DNA from: Botrimarina colliarenosi | GTDB lineage: Bacteria > Planctomycetota > Planctomycetia > Pirellulales > Lacipirellulaceae | Length of the DNA stretch: 64,000 bases | Reading direction: 5' to 3' | Assembly (NCBI RefSeq): GCF_007859955.1 | Contig: NZ_SJPR01000002.1 | Location: 110,353 to 174,352 of the forward strand | In this document: positions 8,726 through 20,300 of the stretch, one piece after another | How the letters are laid out: every line of letters starts with the position of its first letter | How positions within the stretch are numbered: the stretch's first letter is position 1 | Position numbers and translations under genes: made by a program | Notes under the pieces: model-generated | The model's input: the letters and a program-made list of their open reading frames with translations, nothing else | Databases searched by the model: none | Told to the model about the DNA's origin: nothing

Positions 8726-9627
8726 TGATCGCAGTCGCCTCCACCAAGCCGATCCCCGTGCAGCGGACCGTCCTGTTCAACACCAGGATCGACTGCGTGA
8801 CGCTCGACCAAGCGGTCGATCAGATCTTCGATTGGATCGGGGAGTACCGTCGAGCCGACGAAATGGAACTCCCGGCAAACCGCTACGTCTTGACGCCCAA
8901 TGTGGATCATGTCGTCCGTCTACAGCCCAATCGCAAGCGGAATCGGTCCGAGTTCAGCCGAGCCTACGATGGCGCCTCGTTGGTCGTTGCCGATGGCTGG
9001 CCGATCGTTGCGGCGTCGAGACTGTTTGGACCCTCGCTGCCAGAACGTGTCGCCGGGTCGGACCTGACGCCGGCTCTGCTCAGCGAGGCGGCCGATCGAG
9101 GCGGTCTTCGTCTCTTTCTGCTTGGCGGAATGCCGGGGGTCCCCGAACTTGCCGCTCGGCGGATAGCCGAGCAATGGCCGCAGGTGGAGGTGGTGGGAAT
9201 CGAAAGCCCGCGACATGGTTTTGAGCAAGACGAGCAAGAAAACGATCGGCTTTGCCGAGTGATTTCTGCTGCTCGACCAGACTTATTGATCGTCGGGCTG
9301 GGGTCGCCAAAGCAAGAGCTTTGGCTTCACCGATACTACGACCGACTCGATGCAGCGGTCGCCATCGGAGCCGGCGCCACGATTGACTTCCTCGCCGGCG
9401 CCCAGATTCGCGCCCCGAAATGGGTCCAGCGAATCGGAATGGAATGGGCGCACCGAGCGTTGAGTGATCCGAAGCGGCTCGGGGCGAGGTACGCCCGGGG
9501 GCTGTTTAAGTTTCCGCTATTGTGTGCCGCTGAACTATTGAACTGCCGGCGCAGATCGATTGTCCGAGTGGACGGTACGGACCAGGACGTCGGTGAAAGG
9601 CTTCGGCCTCTCCGGGGCAAGGCGTAG
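8725..9627 (+). CDS. WecG/TagA/CpsF family glycosyltransferase
   Basis: A 300-residue GT26-type protein. The start GTG shares a base with the preceding stop (TAGTG). The family signatures are present: LTPNVDHVV at about residues 56-64, VADGWP at about 88-93, and a later LIVGLGSPKQELWL segment near 190-205. Relatives such as WecG and TagA add ManNAc or related N-acetylhexosaminuronic sugars as the second sugar on the lipid carrier, so this gene and the initiating transferase just upstream form a natural pair. The actual donor is not determined. It is followed by 282 bases with no recognised gene. Confidence 0.88.
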   Translation: MIAVASTKPIPVQRTVLFNTRIDCVTLDQAVDQIFDWIGEYRRADEMELPANRYVLTPNVDHVVRLQPNRKRNRSEFSRAYDGASLVVADGWPIVAASRLFGPSLPERVAGSDLTPALLSEAADRGGLRLFLLGGMPGVPELAARRIAEQWPQVEVVGIESPRHGFEQDEQENDRLCRVISAARPDLLIVGLGSPKQELWLHRYYDRLDAAVAIGAGATIDFLAGAQIRAPKWVQRIGMEWAHRALSDPKRLGARYARGLFKFPLLCAAELLNCRRRSIVRVDGTDQDVGERLRPLRGKA

Positions 9628-9909
9628 TTCCGAAGCGACTGGCCGTCGGACGCCGCGGAGAAAGGGTACGAGCAGCGCGCCTTTCTAGGCGAGGGCGAGA
9701 CGCTGGGGAACAGTTCAACCCACGACCCGGCGGCGCGTCTCACCAATGCCATCGACCGGCAGCGACAAAGAAATTGCAAGGATTCAACTAGTGACTCGGG
9801 CCGACCCGGTCATCATACTCGCGTCAACGAAGTTGGCCTCTCTGCCCACCTCGCTGACGCAGACGACTTGATAGAGACACGGAAGGATCGATCCTCGGAT
9901 TACTCTGGC

Positions 9910-11169
9910 ATGAGCCCTCCCTCCTCTGCGAACAGTCGTGTCGTGCAACTTTTGTCCGACACGGAAGCGGCGCCCCCGATCGTCGGTCAGCGTTCCAGGC
10001 CGGTGGTTGGCGTACTTACGAATCGCGATCTCCAAAGTCCTTGGGCGAGTACGCACCACTATGCGGCCGCCGCACTTCGCCGAGGCGGCGCCGACGTTAG
10101 GCATGTGGCTGGCTCCTTCGTGCGGGGCGCCAATTCCAAGGGTCTGATAGGAGCGATCAACCGTCGCGTTTTCGGCGTCCGCCCGACGTTTGATGTCGAA
10201 GCCTACCGAGCCGAGATTGAGAGAGACCTGACTTCAACGAAGTTTGATGTCTTGATCGCGCTGCACTCGTCTTCCGTCGTTTCAGCCATTGAAAGCTCGC
10301 CGCTACCCATCATCTACGTTACGGATGCGACAGCCGACCTGCTGCAAAGCTATTATCCGAATCGAATCGATCTTTCGGAAGCTGAGCTGCGTGCTATCCA
10401 CGAGAGCGAGCGGAGAATGATCGCACGGGCGGACCGCATCTGCGTGCCGACCGATTGGGTGGCTGAGTCGGTCCTAAATCGTTACCAGGCCGAAACGCAG
10501 AAGGTCTCAATTGCCGAGTGGGGAGCGAACCTCCCCGCTTTCCCCGAACCGAACCCAACCTCGCTGCCCAAGGAAGGCGAGCCGTTGGAACTGCTGCTCG
10601 TAGGGCTCGATTGGCGTCGCAAGGGCGCGGATATCGCGGTCCGCACAGCGGACGTCCTGAACGCGGCCGGCATCGAAACTCGACTAACGGTAGTCGGCGC
10701 CAAGCTGCCACCCGACCTGCAGCGCCCGTACGTTCGGGTGCTCGGTCAGTTAAGCCGAATGTCTCGCAGTGAAGCGAAGCAGCTCGACGGACTTTTGCGC
10801 CGGACCACGCTATTGATCCATCCCGCAAGAGCCGAATGCTACGGACACGTGCTGTGCGAGGCGATGGCGTTTGGGGCGCCCGTTGTGGCGACCGATACAG
10901 GGGGGATCTCTCAGTGCGTCAAGCATGGACAGACGGGTATGCTGCTCCCTCCCGGATCTACGCCAGAGGAATTCGCCGAGAGCATCCTTTCGATCGTTTC
11001 TGATGGGTCACGCTACGCTGCAATGCGGCATGCGGCGGCAGCCGATTTTAGGGCTCGACTCAACTGGGATCGGTGGGCCGATCGCCTCTTAGACCTCGTC
11101 GCGGAAGTCGTTGACGTTCCACGCCAGGTTGAAGGATGCGGCGCGGAATCGACGGCGGTCGAACGTTAG
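9910..11169 (+). CDS. Glycosyltransferase family 4
   Basis: A 419-residue GT-B protein counted from ATG 9910; an in-frame TTG at 9868 would add 14 residues. The C-terminal donor site is typical of GT4: LLVGLDWRRKGADIAV near residues 230-245, and ECYGHVLCEAMAFGAPVVAT near 308-327, where the glutamate binds the nucleotide sugar. It probably extends the exopolysaccharide repeat unit. The following glycosyltransferase starts seven bases after its stop, so this gene opens a tight five-gene run (9910-14234 and possibly beyond). No clear ribosome site is seen before either start. Confidence 0.87.
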   Translation: MSPPSSANSRVVQLLSDTEAAPPIVGQRSRPVVGVLTNRDLQSPWASTHHYAAAALRRGGADVRHVAGSFVRGANSKGLIGAINRRVFGVRPTFDVEAYRAEIERDLTSTKFDVLIALHSSSVVSAIESSPLPIIYVTDATADLLQSYYPNRIDLSEAELRAIHESERRMIARADRICVPTDWVAESVLNRYQAETQKVSIAEWGANLPAFPEPNPTSLPKEGEPLELLLVGLDWRRKGADIAVRTADVLNAAGIETRLTVVGAKLPPDLQRPYVRVLGQLSRMSRSEAKQLDGLLRRTTLLIHPARAECYGHVLCEAMAFGAPVVATDTGGISQCVKHGQTGMLLPPGSTPEEFAESILSIVSDGSRYAAMRHAAAADFRARLNWDRWADRLLDLVAEVVDVPRQVEGCGAESTAVER

Positions 11170-11176
11170 CAGCACG

Positions 11177-12382
11177 ATGAGAGTTCTCGTCTTCGAACCA
11201 AAGTTTGTCGGGCACTTCATTGGCTTTGCTCTGGCGGCGTGTCGCGCTTTCGTTGAGGTGGGTTGCGAGGTCACGCTAGCGCTGTCTCGTGACGCCCGGG
11301 GCAGCGAAGCCGCGTCGGTCAAGCTGCGGGACGTCCCCAAGGGCGTTCAGATCGACTACACGCTGGAAGTCCCCAAGGTCTATCGAAAATGGACCAACGC
11401 GCGACTCGAGTCGTCAGCGCTAGAGCAAGAGTTGGCTATCAGAGACCCCGATTGGATCGTTGCGCCGAGCGCCGACTTTTTGGCGCCGGGGCTCTTGCTG
11501 AATCGGCGGCTCCGCCAGCGAGTCGCCCGGTTGAAGGGCGCCGACTTCATCTTGCACAACTGCCGTCAAACCTACCCGCGCCCCGCGTTCCGCGAGCGTC
11601 CCGAGTTGTGGCTCGATCGATTGACGCTGAATCTCTTAGCTGGAATTCGCCTGCACACCGTCGACGAGTACGCACTGTCGGGGGACGCGGCGGGGAGAAT
11701 GGCCGTCCTCGGACAACCCGTTCGCTTCCTGCCGCACTTTTTTGATAGACGAGCCGACCGCGTCGAGAAGTCGGAAGCTCGGCATCGACTAGGCCTCAAC
11801 CAGGATGCTTGGTGGATCGGCTCAGCGGGCGACTTGGGACGACGCAAGGGGACTGAGTTGCTGATTGAAAGCTTTGCCGCAGTCGCTCGATCAACCGACG
11901 CGAACCTTGCGCTGTTTGGCTGCCTTTCAGAGAGTTCGCGGGACGCGATCAGAAAGGTCCCCCACTTGGTCGAAGCGGGCCGGATCGTGTTCCACGACCG
12001 CTTCGTGTCCGACTCTGAGTTTAGCGACTTCTTTCCGGCGATGGACGCGGTCTGGGTTGGCTATCCACGCCAAGTCGGCATGTCGAGCACGCTGCTATTC
12101 GCTGCGGACGCGATGAAGCCGGTGATTGCGATCGACTATGGAGGGGTTGGGTGGACCGTCCGCAAGTACCATCTCGGCGTCGTTTGCCGCGCGGACCGAG
12201 AGTCGGTGGTCTCGCAAATCAGATCGCTATCGACGCAGAAGCCGACTCGTGTCAACGACGAGGGCGTCAAACAGTTCCTAGAGACCAATTCGACGCCAAA
12301 CTTCAATTGGGCCATCACGGCGGGCGTTCGGGCGGCGGACGCATCCTTGGATTCATCCATCACGACGAGGGTGATTGAATGA
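11177..12382 (+). CDS. Glycosyltransferase, GT-B fold (GT4-like)
   Basis: A 401-residue protein from ATG 11177. It opens MRVLVFEPKFVGHFIGFA, with a conserved glycine-histidine stretch at the acceptor side, and has GSAGDLGRRKGTELLIESF in the C-terminal half, the usual donor-domain opening of GT4 enzymes. The typical E-x7-E motif is weak here: the equivalent region reads QVGMSSTLLFAADAMKPVIA. The family is thus less certain than for its neighbour. The stop overlaps the ATG of the sulfotransferase as ATGA. Confidence 0.75.
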   Translation: MRVLVFEPKFVGHFIGFALAACRAFVEVGCEVTLALSRDARGSEAASVKLRDVPKGVQIDYTLEVPKVYRKWTNARLESSALEQELAIRDPDWIVAPSADFLAPGLLLNRRLRQRVARLKGADFILHNCRQTYPRPAFRERPELWLDRLTLNLLAGIRLHTVDEYALSGDAAGRMAVLGQPVRFLPHFFDRRADRVEKSEARHRLGLNQDAWWIGSAGDLGRRKGTELLIESFAAVARSTDANLALFGCLSESSRDAIRKVPHLVEAGRIVFHDRFVSDSEFSDFFPAMDAVWVGYPRQVGMSSTLLFAADAMKPVIAIDYGGVGWTVRKYHLGVVCRADRESVVSQIRSLSTQKPTRVNDEGVKQFLETNSTPNFNWAITAGVRAADASLDSSITTRVIE

Positions 12383-13302
12383 CGCCTGACTCGCTGCGTA
12401 GCCCCAACTTTTTCCTTGTCGGCGCCGCGAAGAGCGGTACCACGGCGCTCGCTAAACACCTTGCTGGACACCCTGACGTCTTCGTCTCCAAGCCGAAGGA
12501 ACCAAATTACTACGCCTTCCATGAAGGGGAACGCCCCTCCTGCAAAGGTCCCATCGATGAGAAGCGTCTTTACGACGTCTTGCTGAAGTACTCCGTAACC
12601 GAAAAGAGGGCTTACCAGTCTCTCTTTGCCGACGCGGGAGAGGCGACCGCTGTTGGCGAGGCTTCGGTAAGGTACCTGTACGAACCGTTTACGGCGGCTC
12701 GGATCGCGTCCGACCATCCCGACGCACGGGTGCTTATCATCCTGCGCGATCCGGTGGAGAGGATGCACTCACACTACCATATGAATCTGCACAAGGGCGT
12801 CGAACCCTTGGCCTTTGAGCGGGCCTTGAAAGCGGAAGACGACCGCGTCGCGGCGGGATGGGGGTGGGACTGGCACTACCGCCGAGTGGGCATGTACGCA
12901 GAACAAGTACGTCGGTTTGTCAATCAATTTGGCGAGGACCAAGTGCTCACCGTCTTCCACCGAGACCTTGCTGGCGAGCCGCTGGCCGTGTGGCGATTGG
13001 TCTGCGAGCATCTGAGGGTTAGCGCCGAATTTACTCCCGAGTTCCAGCAGAAGGTGTTGGTGGGACGGACCCCCCGCTCTCGACTGCTAAAACGATTAGT
13101 CTGGGACGACGGATTCGTGAAGTCGATGGCGCGTGCGTTGGTCCCTTCCGCCCTCCGCGATTGCGTTGCCAAGAGAGTCAACGCGGCCAACGTTGGCCGC
13201 GTCACCCCGCTCACGGTAGACGCCAAGAATAGACTGAGTCGTTTGTTCTCGGAAGACAAGCGAGAGCTAGAAGAAGTTCTCGGCAGGAGGGCGCCGTGGT
13301 GA
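12379..13302 (+). CDS. PAPS-dependent sulfotransferase
   Basis: A 307-residue sulfotransferase domain protein. The 5'-phosphosulfate loop FLVGAAKSGTT lies near residues 12-22, and the 3'-phosphate-binding segment LRDPVERMHSHY near 123-134. These enzymes move sulfate from PAPS to a hydroxyl or amino group, here most likely on a sugar of the exopolysaccharide or its lipid-linked precursor. The gene is locked between a glycosyltransferase (ATGA overlap) and the DUF6473 gene (GTGA overlap). The sequence cannot say which residue of the polymer is sulfated. Confidence 0.88.
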   Translation: MTPDSLRSPNFFLVGAAKSGTTALAKHLAGHPDVFVSKPKEPNYYAFHEGERPSCKGPIDEKRLYDVLLKYSVTEKRAYQSLFADAGEATAVGEASVRYLYEPFTAARIASDHPDARVLIILRDPVERMHSHYHMNLHKGVEPLAFERALKAEDDRVAAGWGWDWHYRRVGMYAEQVRRFVNQFGEDQVLTVFHRDLAGEPLAVWRLVCEHLRVSAEFTPEFQQKVLVGRTPRSRLLKRLVWDDGFVKSMARALVPSALRDCVAKRVNAANVGRVTPLTVDAKNRLSRLFSEDKRELEEVLGRRAPW

Positions 13303-14234
13303 GCGAGCATCTCTCGAACTACTCGGCGCGGGACTACGAAGTCGTCGATTACCAGACTTACGAACTTCCCGGATCGAGTCTGACTTTCCGCGGCCCCCCC
13401 CAAGAGCTGATCGACGGAGAGTACATCACTTGTCTTGGGGCCGCGCAGACCTTCGGCTGTTTCTGTGAGGAACCGTATCCTGCGCTGCTTGCCGAGCAGC
13501 TTGCCACCCCCGTGTTGAACCTTGGCTACGGTGGAGCGGGGCCTCGATTTTTCGCTCGACAACCGGCACTCCTGGAGATTGTGAACCGTGGTCGTCTCAC
13601 GATCGTCCAGGTGATGTCGGGAAGAAGCGAAGATAACTCTCTTTTCGAGAGCCGCGGTCTTGAGAAGCTGACGCGGCGTCGTGACGGGAGGGAGATGGCG
13701 GCGGATGACGCGTGGCGCTCGGTCCTTGAACTTGACTATTGGTGGAAACTCGCTCCCATGGCGCGAGAATCGGCCCGCCGTTGGTGCCGTCGGCTAGCAC
13801 AACCCCGCGTTCGACGTCTCGCTGCCGAGAACCTCGCCAACTACGTTGCCAGCTTCGACCGGCTCCTCGACCAGATCGAGACCCCCGTCGTCTTGCTCTG
13901 GTTTTCGCGACGGGAGCCGGCGTACGACCCGGGTTGCGAGAGCGTCGAGGCGCTCTTCGGTGCGTTTCCACAGTTGGTTGATCGCCCGACGGTCGATCAC
14001 CTTGCCGCCCGGGTGGACGCCTACGTCGAGTGTGTCACCGAGCGCGGCATGCCGCAAACTCTGCTGAGCCGCTTTGACGGCAGTCCGGTCGAAATCGATC
14101 TCACCGTCGACCGAGCCGATTTTCGGGGCCGCGTATGGCGACAGAACAACTACTACCCGTCGCCCGAGATGCAGCAGGACGCCGCGATGGCGCTGTCCAC
14201 CGCCATTGGCGGACTCGGCTTATCAAAACGATAA
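13299..14234 (+). CDS. DUF6473-like protein of polysaccharide loci
   Basis: About 311 residues, starting at GTG 13299 (GTGA overlap with the sulfotransferase) or at the GTG immediately before it. The N-terminal half carries GPPQELIDGEYITCLGAAQT, then FGCFCEEPYPALLAEQL and LNLGYGGAGPRFF, a pattern I associate with DUF6473. That family recurs next to sulfotransferases and glycosyltransferases in alphaproteobacteria and planctomycetes. Its biochemical role is not established. The strict coupling here suggests it works with the sulfotransferase, for example in recognising or positioning the acceptor, but that is inference. The fold resembles SGNH-hydrolase-like proteins only vaguely. Confidence 0.7.
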   Translation: MSEHLSNYSARDYEVVDYQTYELPGSSLTFRGPPQELIDGEYITCLGAAQTFGCFCEEPYPALLAEQLATPVLNLGYGGAGPRFFARQPALLEIVNRGRLTIVQVMSGRSEDNSLFESRGLEKLTRRRDGREMAADDAWRSVLELDYWWKLAPMARESARRWCRRLAQPRVRRLAAENLANYVASFDRLLDQIETPVVLLWFSRREPAYDPGCESVEALFGAFPQLVDRPTVDHLAARVDAYVECVTERGMPQTLLSRFDGSPVEIDLTVDRADFRGRVWRQNNYYPSPEMQQDAAMALSTAIGGLGLSKR

Positions 14235-14397
14235 CCGGTCTGAATTCCTCGGCGTACGGCCGGCATCCACCCCACATGACAAACGTTTCACATGCCTTGA
14301 ACGGCCATGTACGATCGTAGGGCCAGAGTCGGGTCACCCGGCTCCTCGAAGCGGCCCACCTGATTCTGCCCACCTCGATTTGCCTCTCGGATGCTTA

Positions 14398-17300
14398 ATG
14401 GTGAAAGAGCGATCTCCGTCGAAGCGCCCCAGCTTCTATCCGAGCGTCTCCGAATGGTTCAAGTCACGATTGATCCCGAGCGGGTCCCTCGAAGCGGCGC
14501 CGCGACGTCGCGGACGAGACTCTGGCAGGCTGTCGTTCGAGCCACTAGAGCTGCGCGCAATGCTGGCGGGCGACGCGCCGTTCCTCCCCGTCTTCCAGCT
14601 TGAGACCGTAACGGGCGTCGTCTCCGACCCGACAAGCGGTCACGTCTCGCTCTGGCAGGATCTCTCGGGGAACAGCAACGATCTGATCGGCACGGGTGAG
14701 TCGCAACCGACGCTCGGCTCGGTTCTGACACCGACCGGCCAGCCGGCGGTTCAGTTCGACGGCTTGGATGATCGTCTCATCCGCGCTCTGGACGACGGGC
14801 CGATCACAGGTCTGCCGGAGAGCAACGACGCTCGGACTCTCTTCTTGGTGGCCCAGTTCCATGACGCGGACGCGGCAGGCGGCGCTAGTTACGGCCGCTT
14901 CGGCAACTACAAGGCCTTCGGCGCCGGCGTGGATGGTCCCGGCGCGACGGAAGGAGATATCAGCCTCCAAGTATGGGGCCAAGGCAACGACTTGGTCTCC
15001 GCCGAGTCGGCCTACGGAGCCGCTGGGACGAACGGTTGGGTCGTCATCTCGGTTGTGCACAACAACGACGGCGCTAACCCGGCCGACAACGGTTACTTGT
15101 ACGTCGACGGTCAGTTGGTCGAATCGTGGGATCAGCAACTCGACACCAAGCTCAATGTGACGACGTTGCTCCACGGCAAGGCGAAGTCGCGGATCGTCCT
15201 GGGCGAAGAGATTCGCGAACTCGGACACATCCAGATGGACGTCGCCGCGTGGCTGGTCTACGACGACGCGCTCGATCCGACCCAACGTGGGCAGGTCGAA
15301 GACTATCTCACCAACGTTTATCTGCATCCACTCGATCAGCCGCCAGTCACCGCTGACGACTCTTACTCGATTGCGAACGGCGCGATGCTGTCGTTGAACG
15401 TGCTCGTGAACGACACCGACATCGAGGGTTCGATTGATCCCACCACGGTGCAGATCGTCGACGCACCGACTCATGCAACCGTCTCGATCAATCCTACGAC
15501 GGGAGTGATCAGTTATTCTCACAATGGCGGAGGCCAGCCCGATAGCTTTACCTACACGGTGCGCGATGTAGCGGGCAATCTGTCCAACCCGGCGACCGTC
15601 GCGATCTCGATTAGTGGCATGGACCAACCGCCGGTCGCGATTGATGACCGTATCCGGCTCGACGACGGGGCGACCATCGCAATCAGCCCGCTCGTCAACG
15701 ATGGCGACGCCGATGGAACGATCGATGTCTCGACCGTAACCGTCACCAAATCGCCGACGCACGCGGCTTTGTTCTCTTATGACGCTCAGACGGGTAGTTT
15801 TACTTACCAGCACGATGGGAGCGGATTGCCCGACAGTTTCGAGTATCAGGTCCGCGACAACAGCGGCGTGCTGTCGAACGTTGCGGCTGTCTCGGTCGCT
15901 GTGAACTCCCACCCGCTTTCATTAGCGGGGTTCGCGGAGAACACCGTCTTTACGGGCTCGCAGGGAGTCTTTCTGCCGGTCGCAATCGATTTCTTGCCGG
16001 ACGGAAGGTTGCTCATCCTGCAGAAGGACGGCGTCATCTTGATCGCCGACCCAAATAGCCGAACCAAGTCGGTCTATGCGACGCTAACCAACATTAATAT
16101 CGACGGCGAACGCGGCTTGCTGGAGATCGCGGTCGATCCCGACTTCGATCCCGACTCCCCCGGCGAGGACCACATCTACCTCTATTACACGCCGTCGTCG
16201 CCGCAGCGGGCCCGGATCGCACGGTTCACGCACCAAGAGAACGCCGGTGGTCTGACGAGCACACTCGATACCGCGAGCGAATTTGTCGTCTGGCAGGACA
16301 CCGATGGATACATCGCGTGCTGTCACTACGGCGGTGGGCTCGACTTTGGGCCAGACGGCAAACTCTGGCTGACGTCGTCCGATAAGTTCACGGCGCCAAA
16401 CCCGGGCGAGGGGGGGTCGAACACCAATTTGCCGCAGGACCTAACCAAGGCGGGGGGCAAGATTATCCGCGTGAATCCCGACGGCACAGCGCCGGACGGA
16501 ACGGACGGGTGGCCCGCGAATCCCTTCGTTGATCCGGCCGACGACGACCCCGACTTGCCCGGCAATCAGCAATACCACGACTTCATCTGGGCGTATGGCC
16601 TCCGGAACCCGTTCCGCGCAAGCTGGGACCTCGAGACGGGCCGCTTCTTCATGGGCGAGGTTGGCGGCAACGTGCAGTCGTTCTCGTATGAGGATGTGCA
16701 TGTTGCGACGCTGGACGACGCCGGCGCCAACTTCGGATGGCCCAACTACGAAGGGCCGGGGCTGCTTGCCTACGGCGAGCCGGCCGTCCACTCAACGCCC
16801 ATCTATAGCTACGCCCACAACAACGCCGGCGCCTCGCTGACGGGCGGCGAGGTCTATCGCGGCAGCCAGTTTCCGGCCGAATGGCAGGGCGTCTACTTCT
16901 TCGGAGACTTCACCCGCGACACGATCCGGTACTTGACCTTCGACTCGGTCGGGAACGTTACGGGCGATTTCGACTTCAAGCCGACCACCCAAATCCCCGG
17001 CGACGCCGACCAGATTGTCTCGATCACGGTCGCGCCCGACGGCGCCCTCTATTACGCCCTGATCGACGGCCGAATCCGCCGGACGACGTACACAGGCGGG
17101 AACTCGGCGCCATCCATTGGCTCGGCGTCCGCCGACGTGTTGGCGGGGCCGTCGCCTTTGACCGTTACATTCTCGGCGTCGGTCAGCGACCCAAATGGCG
17201 ACCCGCTGACTTACGTCTGGCAATTCGGCGACGGACAATCGGCTACCGGCGCGGTCGTCTCGGGGCGTGCCGATATCGTCCATACCTTCACATCGGACGC

Positions 17301-20300
17301 CATCTTTACCGCGTCGCTTGAAGTCACGGACGGACTATCGACGGTTTACTCGGCCCCCATAACTATCCGGGTTGGACAAGACAACGTTCCGCCGGTGATC
17401 GAAACGTTCACCGCGGCTCCGACTTTTGGAACGAGTCCTCTTGACGTGACGTTCGCGGCAAGTTTCTCGGACCTTGAGGGCGACGACCTCACCTACGAGA
17501 TCCTCTACGGCGACGGCCAAACCAGTGGGGTGCTGCCGGTTCCGGAGAACGGCCAGGTGAGCCTGACTCGCACCTACAGCGAGGATGGGTCGTTCAACGC
17601 CCGTGTCCGAGTCAGCGATGGCGTTGAGACAGTGACTTCGGCCACGGCGCCAATCTCGGTGGGTCAAACGCAGTTGCCGCCAGTGACGCAAGGCCTTGTT
17701 GTCTTGCTCGAGTCCGACATCAAGCTCTCGGTGAGCCAAGGAGATATTGTCGCCGCCTGGCTCGATGGCTCAGGGAGCGGCAACAACCTCGACGCGTTCG
17801 GCGACCCACGCCTTGTTTTCAATGCGACCCCCGGCGGCCAGCCCGCCATCGTCTTTGACGGCGATGGCGACAAGCTCGAACGACTCGCGACGGAGCAATT
17901 GAACAACCTGCCGGGCGGGTCCTCGGACCGAACCATCTTCACGGTCGTTCAGTACGTCGATATGCAAGGGGTGACTGCCGGTGTCGTCTACGGCCGAGAT
18001 GGCGCCAACCGGGCCTTCGGCTTGACCGCCAACGGCAGCGGAAACCTGACGGTTCAAGGCTATGGGCTGGCGAACGATTTTGTCTCGGGCACGGCGGGAG
18101 TCGGTGCGGGATGGCTCACGCAGTCGGTCGTTGTTTCGGGCGGCACGGCGTCGCAGTACAAAGACGGCGCCCTGCTCGGGACGTTCAACCACACCTACAA
18201 CACCGTCCTCACCGCTAATGATTCGCGGATCGTAATCGGTGAAGAGATCGGCGGGCTCGGGTACAGCCAGATGGCGATCGGCGCGATGCTGGTCTATGAC
18301 CGAGCGCTGACTCCGTCGGAGCGAGCCGCGGTCGAGGGGTACCTGAATGCCAAGTACTTCATCGGCAACTCGCCCCCCGTCGCCAGGAACGATAGTGGTC
18401 TGGTTGCCACCGGCGCCGCGGTCTCGATTGACCTGTTAGCGAACGACAGCGACTCCGATGGCGTTCTGAATCCATCGACCGTCCAGGTCGTCACGGCGCC
18501 GGCCCACGGAACGGTGACGGTCGATCCACTGACAGGTATCGCAACGTACCAGCACGATGGCGGTTCGGCGGTCAACGATACGTTTACGTACCGAGTCAAC
18601 GACGAGGTCGGGATCCCCTCGGGGACGGCGACCGTATCGATCACGATCGTTCCGGGCACGCAGACCGCCGAGAACCAGGCAGTGGTCCGCTGGCACGGCG
18701 ATTACTATCAGTATCTTTGGAACTCGGCCTACCCCGGGGGGGCGCCGAAAGAGATCCTGGAGAACCGTTGGTTGCGAGGCGGACCGGCGGCCGGGTCGCA
18801 ACTCTCGCAGCAAGACTTGGATCTCGATAACGATGGTTCGTTCGACGACAGCGTTGTCTATTTCGACTTCAGTCTCAGCGAGCCACTCAACCCGCTCTCG
18901 ACGACCAGCAAGCCGGGCGGCAACGTCTACCACGACGACATGCCGAGTGCGACGTTCTACGGGGGGCTTAGCGCGAGCTACTACAACTACGAGACCGACC
19001 GCGTCCAACAGGCGTTTATCGAGAACGACGGCGCCGGCGGCGCGCTGGACGACGTCGGCTACCCAAGCCCCTACACCGGGCCCGAGTATGCCGGCTTACA
19101 AGCCTACGTCGATCAGGTGCAGAACGACGACGGCCGCTACAAAAAAACGCACGTCGGCCCGCAAGAAGACTTCGCGATCAACCTCTATCGGCCCGACCTG
19201 CCGCACCCGTTGGACCCGAGCGACAATCCGTCTGACAACTTGGTGACCTTTGCCGCCGCGTTCCTCTGGAAGAAGGAAGACTTCCTTGCGGGCGGCGCCT
19301 CGCAGCGGGTGTCGCTCGATGGTGATTCGTCGTTCTCGTTCGAGTCGACGCGGTGGTGGGATAACGTTGGCGAGGCGCGCTGGATTCTCCAAGATCAGAC
19401 GGGCCAGCTCTACATCAGCGAGTACTTCGTCTCGGGCCAACAGGACAACTGGGGGCACACCAACGAGTTCGTCAATCCGTTGGGCTCGCGCTGGGCGGAA
19501 TACAACGTGGCCGGGTCGGACCTTGCTTTCGACTCGAACGCAGCAAGTTGGATTGACCCCGTTGCCGCGGGCTTGTTCAGCGATATCCAGGCGGTTGGCG
19601 TCTTCATCGCCCAGCCGACGCCATCGAACCAACTCACCAAGTTTTCCCTCGATGAGATCACCTTCAACGCCGTTGTCGGCGAGGCCGCTGAGACAACGGG
19701 CGAAGTCCCAGTCACCAGTGGTCTAGTGGTTGACCTGAACGCGGGCGCGGGGGTCGTCACGGGCAGCAGCGGCGGAGTAACCGGTTGGCTTGATTCATCG
19801 GGCAATGGCAACGACCTCCAATCGGCGGTTGGCGAGGGTGAACTGGTATCGGGGGCCACGCCGTCGGGTCTCGATGCGATCCACTTGGACGCCGGCGAGG
19901 GTCTCTTCCGGGATGGTTCGGTCGACGCCCTCAACGGCGCGCCGCTGGGGGCGGCCGACCGTACGTTGTTCTTTGTCGTTCAGTACACGGGGGCGACATC
20001 GTTCGGCGGCCTGAGCTACGGTTCGGCGACGGACGGATTTGGGCTTGGCGTGACGAGCGCCGGCTCGCAGGCTCTGCTGGCTGGGTCCAATGTCATCACA
20101 ACGGGCGCCCCGGGCGTGACGGCCGGCTGGCTAATTCAGTCGGTCGTCGTAAGCCAAAATGGCTACAAGCTTTACAGCGATGGTGTCCTGATCGAGCAGG
20201 GGGTAGAGCTTCTTAATACCTCCGCAGAGCAGCTTGCCATTGGGGCTTCGCTTGACGGGGTCGGGGGAGCGGGGCTCGACGTCGCGTCGGCGCTCGTCTT

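Noticed and set aside
14074-14397. Longer start for the giant surface protein
   Set aside because: The upstream part overlaps the DUF6473 gene and is not LEPR-type; the ATG at 14398 places the LEPR motif near residue 46.
14545-15912. Minus-strand frame of 455 codons inside the giant surface-protein gene
   Set aside because: The sense strand carries recognisable LamG and cadherin-like modules; the antisense product has no recognisable domain.
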